NCBI RefSeq assembly: GCF_027941775.1
Contig: NZ_CP115917.1
Coordinates: forward strand, 343,001-407,000
DNA length: 64,000 bases
Source of the DNA: Tenacibaculum pacificus
GTDB lineage: Bacteria; Bacteroidota; Bacteroidia; Flavobacteriales; Flavobacteriaceae
Direction of reading: 5' to 3'
Below the pieces are notes generated by a model that searched no databases, was not told the origin of the DNA, and was given only the letters and a program-made list of their open reading frames with translations. Shown here piece after piece: positions 46,320 to 55,822 of the stretch. A program made the translations under genes and the position numbers. The stretch's first letter is position 1, and every line of letters starts with the position of its first letter.

Positions 46320-46979
46320 ATGAAACACCTTGTAACTTTATTTTTAGTTTTTTTATCAATATGTAGTTATGCTCAAAAAGATTCTTTACAAATAGGCGAT
46401 CGTTATTGGGAGGATCAATTATATATAAATATTTCATATAATATTTTAAGTAATCAACCAAAAGAATTAAATGTTTCTGGTTTTTCATTCGGTTTTTCAG
46501 GTGGTTATATAAAAGATATTCCGCTTGTCAAAAGTAGTAAAATAGCACTAGGAGTTGGTTTAGGTTATGGTTTTGATTCTTTTAATCATCATTTAAAAGT
46601 AGTAGAAGAGAATCTAGTAACGTTAAAAGTTGCTAATGTTATAACTGTAGATAAGTTAAAATCACATAATATTGAAATGCCTATTCAGTTTCGATTAAGA
46701 ACATCAACTGTAAATAGCTATTCTTTTTGGCGAATTTATACAGGGATTAAGCTAAGTTATAATTTAAATAATAGTTTCAGTTATACCGATTCAGATACGA
46801 TAATTAGTACTTCAAATTTACCAAAATATAATAAGTTTCAAACAGGATTAACACTTTCAGTAGGTTACAGTACTTTTAATTTTCATGTGTATTACGGACT
46901 AACACCTATTTTAAAAAATGGTTCTTCAAATAAGAATACTAATATAATCCGAATAGGGTTGAGTTTTTATCTATTATAA
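46320..46979 (+). CDS. PorT-like outer-membrane beta-barrel protein
   Basis: 219 aa with a signal peptide (ends SYAQ, residue 19) and alternating amphipathic strands typical of small barrels of the porin/PorT family, ending in an aromatic strand (IGLSFYLL). PorT is linked to type IX secretion in some Bacteroidota, but the match is general and this gene is not next to other secretion genes. Overlaps the convergent PAP2-like gene by 6 bp. Confidence 0.7.
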   Translation: MKHLVTLFLVFLSICSYAQKDSLQIGDRYWEDQLYINISYNILSNQPKELNVSGFSFGFSGGYIKDIPLVKSSKIALGVGLGYGFDSFNHHLKVVEENLVTLKVANVITVDKLKSHNIEMPIQFRLRTSTVNSYSFWRIYTGIKLSYNLNNSFSYTDSDTIISTSNLPKYNKFQTGLTLSVGYSTFNFHVYYGLTPILKNGSSNKNTNIIRIGLSFYLL

Positions 46980-47573
46980 AAGGTAAAATGCAAAAAAAGG
47001 ACTTGCTATACCAATAAAAAAACCAAGATACACTTCTTTAACAGTATGTGCTTTTAAGTGAAGTCTTGCACTAGCTAAAACTCCTGAAAGTACTATAAAA
47101 ACTATGATTAATGGCAGTATGTAAATGTTATGTATTTGTTGAAAAAGTAAGAAGTATCCAGTAGCAGCACCCATAGATAATAGGTGTAAACTAGTTTTTG
47201 TATTAACGTTAAAAAGGATGTAGACAAAACCTAATCCAAATACGACTCCAAAAAATAGGTAACTTAAATCTCTAATAACCGCTATCTCTAAGAAAAACCT
47301 ACCTAACATAAATAGTAAAGTCATCATAAAAAATATAGGAACTTTTCGTTCTTCAATTTTAGATACTTGATAGGATTTTATATATCCGATGGCTTTTAAG
47401 AATATTAATAAAAGTATTGGAATTACATAAGTAGTAACAAATACAATACTTAACATCGTATATTGTTGATGACGACTTAAATGAACTGGTGTTAAAATAA
47501 AATATAAAATGATACCAATTGTTGGGATAACAATTGGGTGTAAAATAGTGGATATAAATTTAGACCAGCGCAT
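46974..47573 (-). CDS. PAP2-like membrane protein
   Basis: 199 aa with about six helices. Near the C-terminus are SLHLLSMGAATGYF and ASARLHLKAHTVKEVYLG, which resemble PAP2 phosphatase motifs 2 and 3 (Ser-Arg and His), so it is likely a lipid-phosphatase relative, possibly degenerate. It starts 4 bp after rpoN stops being read in the same direction. Confidence 0.7.
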   Translation of the reverse strand: MRWSKFISTILHPIVIPTIGIILYFILTPVHLSRHQQYTMLSIVFVTTYVIPILLLIFLKAIGYIKSYQVSKIEERKVPIFFMMTLLFMLGRFFLEIAVIRDLSYLFFGVVFGLGFVYILFNVNTKTSLHLLSMGAATGYFLLFQQIHNIYILPLIIVFIVLSGVLASARLHLKAHTVKEVYLGFFIGIASPFFAFYLL

Positions 47574-47577
47574 TATC

Positions 47578-49038
47578 TTATATTTCTTTACGTAACCTTG
47601 CTACCGAAATATCTAATTGCTCACGGTATTTAGCAACAGTTCTTCTTGCAATTGGATAACCTTTTTCTTTTAATATTTTAGATAATTTTTCATCTGTAAG
47701 AGGCTTTCGTTTATCTTCTTCTTGAATAACTGTTTCTAGTATTTTTTTAATTTCACGTGTAGATACATCTTCACCTTGGTCATTTTTCATCGATTCAGAG
47801 AAAAATACTTTAATCAATTTAGTTCCGTAAGGCGTTGTTACATATTTACTATTTGCAACTCTTGAAACAGTAGAGACATCCATGTGTATTTCATCAGCAA
47901 TATCTTTTAAAATCATCGGTTTTAGCTTACGCTCGTCACCTGTTAAAAAATATGCTTCCTGACGTAGCATTATAGCATTCATAGTAATTAACAAGGTTTG
48001 TTGACGTTGTTTTATAGCATCAATAAACCATTTTGCAGCATCTAATTTCTGCTTAATAAACATTACAGCATCTTTTTGACTTTTGCTTTTCTTTTTAGAA
48101 TCGCTATAACCTTTTAACATATTATTGTATTCACGAGAAACATGTAATTCAGGTGCATTACGAGAGTTTAAAGTCAATTCTAAATTTCCATCAATAATTT
48201 GTATTGAAAAATCAGGAACTATTTGTTCTGCTAATTTATTATTTCCTGCATACGAACTACCAGGTTTCGGATTTAATTTTCCGATTTCAGTAATTATTTC
48301 TTTAAGTTGATCTTCTTCAATATTAAATTTTTCAAGAAGTTTTTTGTAATGCTTTTTAACAAAGTGATCGAATGCATTTTCAAGAATATCAATAGCAAAT
48401 GTTCTTGTTTCTTTTACTGATTTTGATTTTAATTGAATAATTAAACACTCTTTTAAATCACGAGCACCAACACCAATAGGATCTAATTTTTGAACTACAT
48501 TAATTAAAATATCTTCTACTTTTTCTTCGGATGTAAAAACATTTTGCGTGAAGGCTAAATCATCTACTAAATCGATAATTTCTCTTCTTATATAACCACT
48601 ATCATCAATACTTCCTACTAAAAAATCAGCAATAGCACGTTCTTCTTCATTAATTCTGTAAGTATTTAATTGATTATTTAATGATTGATGAAAACTTGTT
48701 CCAGCTGCATACGGAATTTGCCTTTCTTCATCATCGGCTGAATAATTGTTTGCTTGTGTTTTATAACTCGGATATTCATCATCGCTTAAATACTCATCAA
48801 TATTGATATCATTAGTATCTATTTTTTCAGTTCCTTCATCAAAATCTTCAGAATCTGTTAAAGTATCTTCAAAGTTTTCTGGTTCTTCTTTACCAGTATC
48901 TAAAGCAGGGTTTTCTTCAATTTCTTGCTTTAAACGTTCTTCAAAAGCTTGTGTAGGCAATTGAATTAACTTCATCAACTGAATTTGTTGAGGCGATAAT
49001 TTTTGAAGTAACTTATAATGTAAACTTTGTTTTAGCAT
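47578..49038 (-). CDS. rpoN: RNA polymerase sigma-54 factor
   Basis: 486 aa. Region I activator-interaction motif SPQQIQLMKLIQLPTQAFEE near residue 15, an acidic linker at about 50-100, core-binding and HTH regions, and the RpoN box ARRTVAKYREQL at the C-terminus, all of normal length. The -7 element TATATTTG (49044-49051) is so close that the mRNA is leaderless or nearly so. No enhancer-binding protein gene is beside it. Confidence 0.96.
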   Translation of the reverse strand: MLKQSLHYKLLQKLSPQQIQLMKLIQLPTQAFEERLKQEIEENPALDTGKEEPENFEDTLTDSEDFDEGTEKIDTNDINIDEYLSDDEYPSYKTQANNYSADDEERQIPYAAGTSFHQSLNNQLNTYRINEEERAIADFLVGSIDDSGYIRREIIDLVDDLAFTQNVFTSEEKVEDILINVVQKLDPIGVGARDLKECLIIQLKSKSVKETRTFAIDILENAFDHFVKKHYKKLLEKFNIEEDQLKEIITEIGKLNPKPGSSYAGNNKLAEQIVPDFSIQIIDGNLELTLNSRNAPELHVSREYNNMLKGYSDSKKKSKSQKDAVMFIKQKLDAAKWFIDAIKQRQQTLLITMNAIMLRQEAYFLTGDERKLKPMILKDIADEIHMDVSTVSRVANSKYVTTPYGTKLIKVFFSESMKNDQGEDVSTREIKKILETVIQEEDKRKPLTDEKLSKILKEKGYPIARRTVAKYREQLDISVARLRKEI

Positions 49039-49043
49039 ACTTA

Positions 49044-49051
49044 CAAATATA
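49044..49051 (-). promoter_or_regulatory. -7 element directly in front of rpoN
   Basis: Minus strand TATATTTG ends 5 bp before the rpoN ATG. The TSS expected 5-7 nt further would fall at the start codon, suggesting leaderless mRNA or an alternative upstream promoter. Confidence 0.45.
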
Positions 49052-49064
49052 GGAAATAAGGATA

Positions 49065-49098
49065 AAAAAAAATCGTCATTCTGTTAGGAATGACGATT
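49065..49098 (-). terminator. Terminator of asnS
   Basis: AATCGTCATTC / GAATGACGATT perfect stem, 6-nt loop, T-run on the minus strand. Confidence 0.85.
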
Positions 49099-49122
49099 GT
49101 ATTTTATAAATTTTATTTTTTT

Positions 49123-50556
49123 TTAAAATTCGGCGTTTTGCGGAGTTCTTGGAAAAGGAATTACATCACGAATATTGCTCATTCCTGTAGTAAATAAAAC
49201 TAAACGTTCAAATCCTAAACCAAAACCAGAGTGTACAGCTGTACCAAATTTACGAGTATCTAAATACCACCATAATTCTTCTTCATCAATGTTTAAATCG
49301 GCCATTTTAGCTTTTAAAACATCTAAACGTTCTTCTCTTTGCGATCCTCCAACCATTTCTCCAATTCCTGGAAATAAAACATCCATAGCACGAACTGTTT
49401 TACCGTCGTCATTTAAACGCATGTAAAAAGCTTTTATCGTTGCAGGATAATCAAATAAAATTACAGGACATTTAAAGTGTTTTTCAACTAAATAACGCTC
49501 ATGTTCTGATTGTAAATCAACACCCCATTCATTAATAGGAAATTGAAATTTCTTCTTTTTGTTAGGCTTACAGTTACGTAAAATATCAAAAGCTTCGGTA
49601 TAAGAAACACGCTTAAAGTTATTATTAGCAACAAAGTTTAATTTTTCAATTAACCCCATTTCACTACGTTCAGCTTGTGGTTTTGTTTTTTCTTCTTGCG
49701 TTAAACGATTGTCTAAAAATGCTAAATCATCTTTACAGTTTTCTAAAACATAGTTTAAAACTGACTTGATAAAATCTTCAGATAAATCCATATTTGCATC
49801 TAAATCATTAAATGCAACCTCAGGTTCAATCATCCAAAACTCTGCTAAATGACGCGTTGTATTTGAGTTTTCAGCTCTAAAAGTAGGACCAAAAGTATAT
49901 ACTTTTCCTAATGCCATTGCATAGGTTTCTGCTTCTAATTGTCCTGAAACGGTTAAATTAGTTTCTTTTCCGAAGAAATCTTGTGTATAATCAATTTCTC
50001 CTTCTTCATTTAAAGGAGCTTTATTTGTTTCAAAATTAGATACATGAAACATTTCACCAGCACCTTCGGCATCAGAACCTGTAATAATAGGTGTGTTTAC
50101 ATAGTTAAATCCGTTTTCTTGAAAATACTTATGTACTCCAAAAGATAAAGCAGAACGAACTCTCATAACAGCACTAAAAGTGTTTGTTCTAATACGTAAG
50201 TGAGCATTTTCTCTTAAAAACTCTAAACTATGTTTTTTAGGTTGAATAGGATATTCATCAGGATTAGAATCTCCTAAAATTTCTAGTTTAGTAACTTTAA
50301 CTTCTACAGTTTGTCCTTTACCTTCACTTTCAACTAAAGTACCTGTAATACTAACAGCAGCACTTGTAGTTATTCTTTTTAAAAGTTCTTCATCTGTATT
50401 TTCGAAATCTACAACACATTGAATATTGTTAATGGTAGATCCATCATTTAAAGCAATAAAACGATTGCTTCTAAAGGTTCTAACCCATCCTTTTACGTGT
50501 ACTTCCTGTAAAAATTTATCCGAATGTAATAATTCGTTAACGCTACTTCTTTTCAT
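49123..50556 (-). CDS. asnS: Asparagine-tRNA ligase
   Basis: 477-aa class II aminoacyl-tRNA synthetase. N-terminal OB-fold anticodon-binding domain ([22 protein letters not shown]), motif 2 [21 protein letters not shown] near 220 and motif 3 [12 protein letters not shown] near 447. Asparaginyl type is supported by the sequence [12 protein letters not shown] region and length. Own promoter and terminator. Confidence 0.95.
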   Translation of the reverse strand: MKRSSVNELLHSDKFLQEVHVKGWVRTFRSNRFIALNDGSTINNIQCVVDFENTDEELLKRITTSAAVSITGTLVESEGKGQTVEVKVTKLEILGDSNPDEYPIQPKKHSLEFLRENAHLRIRTNTFSAVMRVRSALSFGVHKYFQENGFNYVNTPIITGSDAEGAGEMFHVSNFETNKAPLNEEGEIDYTQDFFGKETNLTVSGQLEAETYAMALGKVYTFGPTFRAENSNTTRHLAEFWMIEPEVAFNDLDANMDLSEDFIKSVLNYVLENCKDDLAFLDNRLTQEEKTKPQAERSEMGLIEKLNFVANNNFKRVSYTEAFDILRNCKPNKKKKFQFPINEWGVDLQSEHERYLVEKHFKCPVILFDYPATIKAFYMRLNDDGKTVRAMDVLFPGIGEMVGGSQREERLDVLKAKMADLNIDEEELWWYLDTRKFGTAVHSGFGLGFERLVLFTTGMSNIRDVIPFPRTPQNAEF

Positions 50557-50574
50557 CTTTTAAAAATTGAATAG

Positions 50575-50605
50575 CAAAGATACTTTTTTGAAATAAAACA
50601 ATCAA
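50575..50605 (-). promoter_or_regulatory. Promoter of asnS
   Basis: Minus strand TTG (50603-50605), 20-nt spacer, TATCTTTG (50575-50582), 19 bp before the start. Confidence 0.7.
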
Positions 50606-50671
50606 CGTAGATTCTCATTGTTTTTCAGAAGATGTTTCTTTAAAGCTGTATTTTCGCCATTGAATTTTATA

Positions 50672-51715
50672 ATGATGGCTAAAATTAAAAGACGTACAGT
50701 TTTAAATCAGCTTAAAGAAGATTTAATAGGGAAAGATTCACATCGAGGTGTTACCTTAACTTATTCGTGGTTGGCAAATCAATTTGGACATATTGCTTTA
50801 GGTTTTATACCTTCTTTTATTTTACATGATAATATTCAGCATATAAATGGCTACAAAAACCCAGTATATGCTAGTTTTGTTGTTACCTTATTTTGGTTTC
50901 TGTTTGAATTATATAATTTTTTAGGGCCTTTATTAAAGATTAAACCTTCTTCAAAAAAAGAAAAATATACTTTTAATCCGAATTGGTCAAATATCAGTTA
51001 TGATACTATTACGGATGTTGCTTTTTTTGCATTTGGTGCTTTTCTTTATAGTTTTTATAAAAATGGTCTACAAGATACTCCTACAATTGTTGTGTTAACT
51101 CTTCTTTCTCTCTATTTATTAAAGGCTTCTAGTTATTGGTATTTAACAAAAATGTATCAACATTATGCAAATTATCCTTTTCAATTTCGATTAAGTCAGT
51201 GGAATTTTAATATAAATAATGAAGATAAAAAATCAATTTTTAATTTTATTGAAGGAAAAGGTTCAGGAAACCATCTATTAATTTTTGGTTCTCAATTTTG
51301 CGGTAAAACAAGTTTAGGGGTAGGGGTTTTAAATGAATTATCAATTAAACACAAAGTTTGTTTGTATACTAGTGCAATGAAATTATTTAGTTTTTTTTAT
51401 ATTGAGGAAAACACCAAATTAGATCGCCGTAGAATTTGGTCTTGGAAAGAATGTGATTATTTAGTAATTGATGATCTTAATCCAGGAAAGCCCATTGATG
51501 AAGAGTTAATAAACCCTAAAAATATTTTACGATTTTTAGACCCTACAGAAACAGGAGAAATAGATAAAGAAAGTTGTAGTATTATAGCAAATAAAAATAT
51601 TATTTGGGTTTTAGGTAATAAAAACAACACGAGTCAAGAGAATAACTGGTTAAAAATGTTATTAAAAATAGGCGTAAATGAAGCTAAGATTGAAAAAATA
51701 AATTTAATTGATTAG
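50672..51715 (+). CDS. Membrane-anchored P-loop ATPase of unknown role
   Basis: 347 aa from MMAKIKRR at 50672 (an open stretch begins at 50618 but lacks family features). About four membrane helices lie in residues 30-165 (FGHIALGFIPSFIL, VVTLFWFLFELYNFLG, DVAFFAFGAFLYSFY, VVLTLLSLYLLKASSYW), followed by a cytosolic ATPase: Walker A GSQFCGKTS at about 206-214 and Walker B YLVIDDLNPG near 262-270. The core resembles DnaA/IstB-type AAA+ modules. No DNA-binding domain is seen. No family could be named. Confidence 0.75.
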   Translation: MMAKIKRRTVLNQLKEDLIGKDSHRGVTLTYSWLANQFGHIALGFIPSFILHDNIQHINGYKNPVYASFVVTLFWFLFELYNFLGPLLKIKPSSKKEKYTFNPNWSNISYDTITDVAFFAFGAFLYSFYKNGLQDTPTIVVLTLLSLYLLKASSYWYLTKMYQHYANYPFQFRLSQWNFNINNEDKKSIFNFIEGKGSGNHLLIFGSQFCGKTSLGVGVLNELSIKHKVCLYTSAMKLFSFFYIEENTKLDRRRIWSWKECDYLVIDDLNPGKPIDEELINPKNILRFLDPTETGEIDKESCSIIANKNIIWVLGNKNNTSQENNWLKMLLKIGVNEAKIEKINLID

Positions 51716-51725
51716 CTTTAGTTTA

Positions 51726-52466
51726 TTAAAGAATATGATTGGTATGTGCAAAACTAATTAAATGAGGTAAACTTTTTACATCAAATCGTTTATAGAGAGG
51801 TATTAAACGTTTTTCAATAGCCGATTGACTAATACTTAATGCTGCTGCAATTTCTTTAAAAGCCATTCCCTTTGCAGCCATACTAAGTGCTTCTTTTTCT
51901 TTTTTAGAAATAGCAAGATGTTTAAATAATTTTTTATTTAATAATTCTTCAAAATCTGATTTTGCAGGACCATATGCTGCATATTGCATCACATTACTAT
52001 GTTTTAGTGATTTTATAACTTGAGAAAAACCAATAATTTCATCTACTTTACCGTTTGAAGCTTTAAAAACACCTACTCTAGAAAATAAAGGGACAATGCT
52101 ACCATTTTTATGAACTTTTTCAACTTCTAAAGTAAAGCTATATTCTTCTAAATTATCAGTTCTAGTACTCATAATTTTCAAAGCTTTATCGTTAAGTTCG
52201 TTTGAAAATTTAAAATGTCTAGGAGAAGTACAGCTTACAATTTTAAGCATTGTAATTTCATCATTTTTATAACCTAATAACTCTTCCCATCCGTAGGCAT
52301 ATAACATTTTTCCTTCTTTGAAAGAGTAAATGTAGGCTGCTTGCCCAACAAATTTAGGAATCGTTTTTTGATAGAATTGATATGCTTCAGATTCTTTATT
52401 TAGGGGGGTATCAGAAACACTTTCTTGTGTGTTCTTACCAATATTTAATTCTTGTTCTAAACTCAT
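51726..52466 (-). CDS. PAS-LuxR transcriptional regulator
   Basis: 246 aa. PAS-like domain (about 40-150: YIYSFKEGKMLYAYGWEELLGY, KDDEIT region, GKVDEIIGFSQ), then a C-terminal LuxR/GerE HTH (about 190-240: ISKKEKEALSMAAKGMAFKEIAAALSISQSAIEKR read in parts). Lacks a receiver domain, so it probably senses a small ligand or redox state by PAS. Convergent with the P-loop ATPase gene. Confidence 0.85.
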   Translation of the reverse strand: MSLEQELNIGKNTQESVSDTPLNKESEAYQFYQKTIPKFVGQAAYIYSFKEGKMLYAYGWEELLGYKNDEITMLKIVSCTSPRHFKFSNELNDKALKIMSTRTDNLEEYSFTLEVEKVHKNGSIVPLFSRVGVFKASNGKVDEIIGFSQVIKSLKHSNVMQYAAYGPAKSDFEELLNKKLFKHLAISKKEKEALSMAAKGMAFKEIAAALSISQSAIEKRLIPLYKRFDVKSLPHLISFAHTNHIL

Positions 52467-52494
52467 AAGTTATAAAAACTACGGAAAGACGCAG

Positions 52495-52525
52495 TTGTGT
52501 AAAAATTAGATTGAATGTATATTTG
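52495..52525 (+). promoter_or_regulatory. Orphan promoter
   Basis: TTG (52495-52497), 20-nt spacer, TATATTTG (52518-52525). It faces a stretch without a recognised gene and a terminator follows at 52639. Full match to the promoter pattern. Confidence 0.65.
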
Positions 52526-52575
52526 TGGCATACTTTAAGGCAGCTAAAAAAAAATACAGTGTTATAATTGTATCT

Positions 52576-52629
52576 ATGAAAAGGAAAACGTTTAGTTATA
52601 GTCTTATAAAAAATATTAAAGTTTTTTGA
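52576..52629 (+). CDS. Possible 17-aa small protein inside the candidate transcript
   Basis: ATG AAA AGG AAA ACG to TGA. MKRKTFSYSLIKNIKVF: N-terminal basic cluster, then a hydrophobic stretch. No family. Low confidence because such ORFs are common by chance in AT-rich sequence. Confidence 0.25.
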   Translation: MKRKTFSYSLIKNIKVF

Positions 52630-52638
52630 AAAGGGTTT

Positions 52639-52668
52639 AAAAGGGGTAGCTTATGCTATCCCTTTTTT
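52639..52668 (+). terminator. Terminator of the orphan unit
   Basis: AAGGGGTAGC / GCTATCCCTTT stem with TTAT loop (one G-T pair), then six T. Oriented best on the plus strand, where no annotated gene ends. Confidence 0.75.
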
Positions 52669-52765
52669 ATTGCTATAAATATAAGTTAATAATTTTAAAG
52701 AAGTTTTTAAAATTTTAAAAAACAGGAAAAACACTGTTTTTTTTAAGGTGTTTTAAGCCTATTAT

Positions 52766-55127
52766 TTAGTTCTCCTTTGGAGGTAAAATTTTAAAGTTAG
52801 TTTCTTTTAGTACTTTTTTATTCGCAATTCTTTTTTCAAAAGAAAGTAAAAGAGATGGTAATAATAATAAATTAGAAACCATTGCCAATAATAATGTAAC
52901 TGAAACTAACCCCCCTAAAGCTATTGTTCCTCCAAAACTAGAAATTGTAAATACTAGAAAGCCGAAAAATAATACAATAGATGTGTAAAACATACTAACA
53001 CCTGTTTCTTGAAGTGCTGCATAAACAGCTGGTTTAATTTTCCAATTATTGGCAAGTAATTCTTGACGATATTTAGCGAGAAAATGAATAGTGTCATCTA
53101 CAGAAATACCAAAAGCAATACTAAATACTAAAATTGTAGATGGTTTTATAGGGATACCAAAAAAGCCCATTAAACCTGCTGTAATTAACAATGGAAGCAT
53201 ATTTGGTATTAATGATATAAAAATCATTTTATAAGAACGAAACATCCATGCCATAAAAATTGAAATCAATAAAATAGCTAGGGATAATGAAATTACTAAA
53301 TTTTTAATTAAATAATTTGTTCCTTTTAAGAAAACTAAAGCTTTTCCTGTCATAGAAACAGTAAATTTCTTTTTAGGAAATTCTTTTTTTATAACAGCAT
53401 CTAAGCGTCCTTGAATGATATCCATTTTATCAGTACCAACATCCTTCATAAAAGTAGTGATACGTGTATAACGACCAGTGCTATCTACAAAATTATTCAA
53501 CATACCTGAATTGGTATCTGAATTTTTAGTGAAAGCGAAAATATGTACTTTTTCTTGACTAGTTGGTAATTGATAATATTTAGGGTTTCCTTTATAGTAT
53601 GCTTGTTTAGAGTATTTGACCAAATTTGTTATTGAAATAGGTTTCGATAATTCAGGAAAAGTTTCAATAGCTTCATTTAATTTTTCCATTTTCTTTAAAG
53701 TAGAAAGCTTCATAACACCTTTTTCTCTTTTTGTGTCAATCAAAATTTCTAAAGGCATAATTCCTCCAAATTCTGTTTCAAAGAACTTAATATCTTTATA
53801 AAACTGCGCTTCTTTAGGCATATCTTCAATTAAACTACCCGAAACACGAATTTGATAAACGCCAATCATACTTAATATAATTACGATAACAGTAGTAATA
53901 TAAATGGTAATTCGTTGTTCTTTTACCATACGTTCCATCCATTGAAACTACATTTCCCATCCACTTTTTTTCTAAGTGACTTAAATGTTTTTTTTCAGGA
54001 AGTGGCATAAAACTATAAACAATAGGAATTATTAATAGTGCCAAAATAAAAATACTAATAATATTTACTGACGCTAAAATTCCAAATTCTCTTAATAATT
54101 GACTTTTTACAAAAACAAAAGTTGCAAAACCTGATGCTGTTGTAATATTGGTCATTAAAGTTGCATTACCTATTTTTGAAATAACACGTTGTAATGATTT
54201 CGCTTGATTTCCGTGTTTTTTTATTTCTTGTTGATATTTATTGATAAGGAAAACCGCATTTGGTACTCCAATTACAATAATTAATGGTGGTATTAAAGCA
54301 GATAAAACAGTAATTTCATATCGAAATAAACCTATAAATCCGAAAGCCCAAATAACACCAATACCAACAACTAGTAGTGTGATAAAAGTAGCTCTAAATG
54401 AACGGAAAAAGAAAAAGAAAATAACAGCTGTAATACCTAAAGCACCTAATACGAACAGTTGCATTTCATCAATAATATTTTGAGAATTGATAGTTCGGAT
54501 ATAAGGCATTCCAGACATTCGTACATCTATCTGATGCTTTTTTTCAAATTTTTCAACAGTAGGAATTAATACTTTTGTAATAAAGTCTCTACGTGCAGGC
54601 GTATTTACAATTTCTTTATCTATATAAATAGCTGTTTGTAAAGTCCCTTTGTCGTTATATAATAAGTTGTCGTAAAATGGAAGGTTTTCAAATAACTGTT
54701 TCTTAATCTTATTTACTTCTTCATTTGTTGTAGGTGCTTTATCAAATAAAGGTTCTAGTACAAATTTTCTATTTTTTCTATCAGCTTTTAATTCTTTAAC
54801 ATCAGCAATAGAAACTGTAAAATCTACTTGTTTTGCACTATCTAATTCTTTTACAAGGGTATTCCATGCGTTAAATTTTATAGGCGTAAAAATACTAGCA
54901 TTTTTTACACCTAATATAACTAAGTTACCTTCTTCGCCAAAAATTTCCAAAAACTGATCGTATTGGATGTTCGCTTCATGATCTTTAGGAAGCAAGTTTG
55001 CTTCTGTATATGAGAAACGCATGTATTTGATTTGAGTAACTAAAAGCCCTGTAATAATAGCGATAGCGATTAAAACTAGGTATCTGTTTCTCAATATAAA
55101 TCCAGCAATTTTAGTCCAAAAAGTCAT
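52766..55127 (-). pseudogene. RND/MMPL-type exporter, split by a +1 frameshift
   Basis: A two-half RND-superfamily membrane protein without AcrB-type inserts, about 786 aa when joined, as in flavobacterial MMPL-like exporters. The N-terminal part starts at ATG 55127 (MTFWTKIAGFIL); the frame opens further upstream but lacks similarity. It ends out of frame near 53940, and the second part resumes at MERMVKEQRITIYITT (53938). Minus strand GTTTCAATGGATGGAACG; deleting one A (53942 or 53943) gives GNVVSWMERMVKEQ in frame. Each half has a helix, a periplasmic loop and five helices (e.g. SVDDTIHFLAKY in the second). Substrate unknown. Confidence 0.87.
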
Positions 55128-55141
55128 TTGAAATTTTTTTG

Positions 55142-55149
55142 CAAAGTTA
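55142..55149 (-). promoter_or_regulatory. -7 element of the RND/MMPL gene
   Basis: Minus strand TAACTTTG, TAnnTTTG match, 15 bp before the start at 55127. Confidence 0.4.
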
Positions 55150-55174
55150 TGATAAAAGTAACAATTAAACGAAA

Positions 55175-55204
55175 AAAAGAGTGTCATAACAGACACTCTT
55201 TATA
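55175..55204 (-). terminator. Terminator of pyrH-frr
   Basis: AAAGAGTGTC / GACACTCTTT perfect stem, 6-nt loop, followed by T-run on the minus strand. Confidence 0.85.
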
Positions 55205-55219
55205 TATATATGAAAGTAA

Positions 55220-55774
55220 TTAAACAGTCATTATTTCTTTTTCTTTTACGGCTACTTTTTCTTCAATAACTTTACTGAAACTATCGGTTAATTTTTGAAC
55301 ACTTTCTTCTGATATTTTTTTAACATCATCAGAAACATCGGTTTTTTTAATATCGTTATTTGCATCTTTACGTGCATTACGAATACCTACTTTAGCGTGT
55401 TCAGCTTCTGCTTTACATTGTTTAGCTAATTCTTTACGACGCTCTTCAGTTAAAGCAGGAACGTTAATAATAATAACATCACCATTGTTCATTGGGTTGA
55501 ATCCTAAATTAGCGTAAGTAATTGCTTTTTCAACTTCATGAAGCATATTTTTTTCCCAAGGTTGAATGGTAATTGTTCTTGCATCAGGAGTACTTACGTT
55601 TGCTATTTGACCTAAAGGAGTTGCTGAACCATAGTAATCAACTTGTACATTTGCTAACATTGCAGGAGATGCTTTTCCAGCTCTAATAGTACGTAATTCT
55701 TTTTCTAAATGTGCAACTGCATTATTCATTGCCTCTTTGGCAGAATCTAAAATAAAATCAATTTCTTCGTTCAT
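55220..55774 (-). CDS. frr: Ribosome-recycling factor
   Basis: 184 aa, normal length. Splits post-termination ribosomes with EF-G. Family features: LEKELRTIRAGKASPAMLANV near residue 25, IQPWEKNMLHEVEKAI near 75, LTEERRKELAKQCK near 112. Follows pyrH by 48 bp. Confidence 0.97.
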   Translation of the reverse strand: MNEEIDFILDSAKEAMNNAVAHLEKELRTIRAGKASPAMLANVQVDYYGSATPLGQIANVSTPDARTITIQPWEKNMLHEVEKAITYANLGFNPMNNGDVIIINVPALTEERRKELAKQCKAEAEHAKVGIRNARKDANNDIKKTDVSDDVKKISEESVQKLTDSFSKVIEEKVAVKEKEIMTV

Positions 55775-55822
55775 TTTGCTCGTATTTATTGCCCTATAAA
55801 AAATGTGAGGGATTCTTTTGAT

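Larger units (their letters stand above)
52531..52668 (+). ncRNA. Candidate small RNA / small-ORF transcript
   Basis: From the predicted TSS near 52531 to a hairpin terminator at 52639-52668 gives a transcript of about 140 nt in a 299-bp gap. It contains an ORF of 17 codons (52576-52629, MKRKTFSYSLIKNIKVF), which is basic and hydrophobic. Whether it is an sRNA, a leader or a small peptide gene is not decided by sequence alone. Confidence 0.5.

Noticed and set aside
46320..46979. Type IX secretion PorT assignment
   Set aside because: Only general barrel features; no other secretion genes in the window, so kept as PorT-like.
50672..51715. IstB-type transposition helper of an IS21 element
   Set aside because: No transposase, no inverted repeats or target duplication nearby, and the protein has membrane helices.
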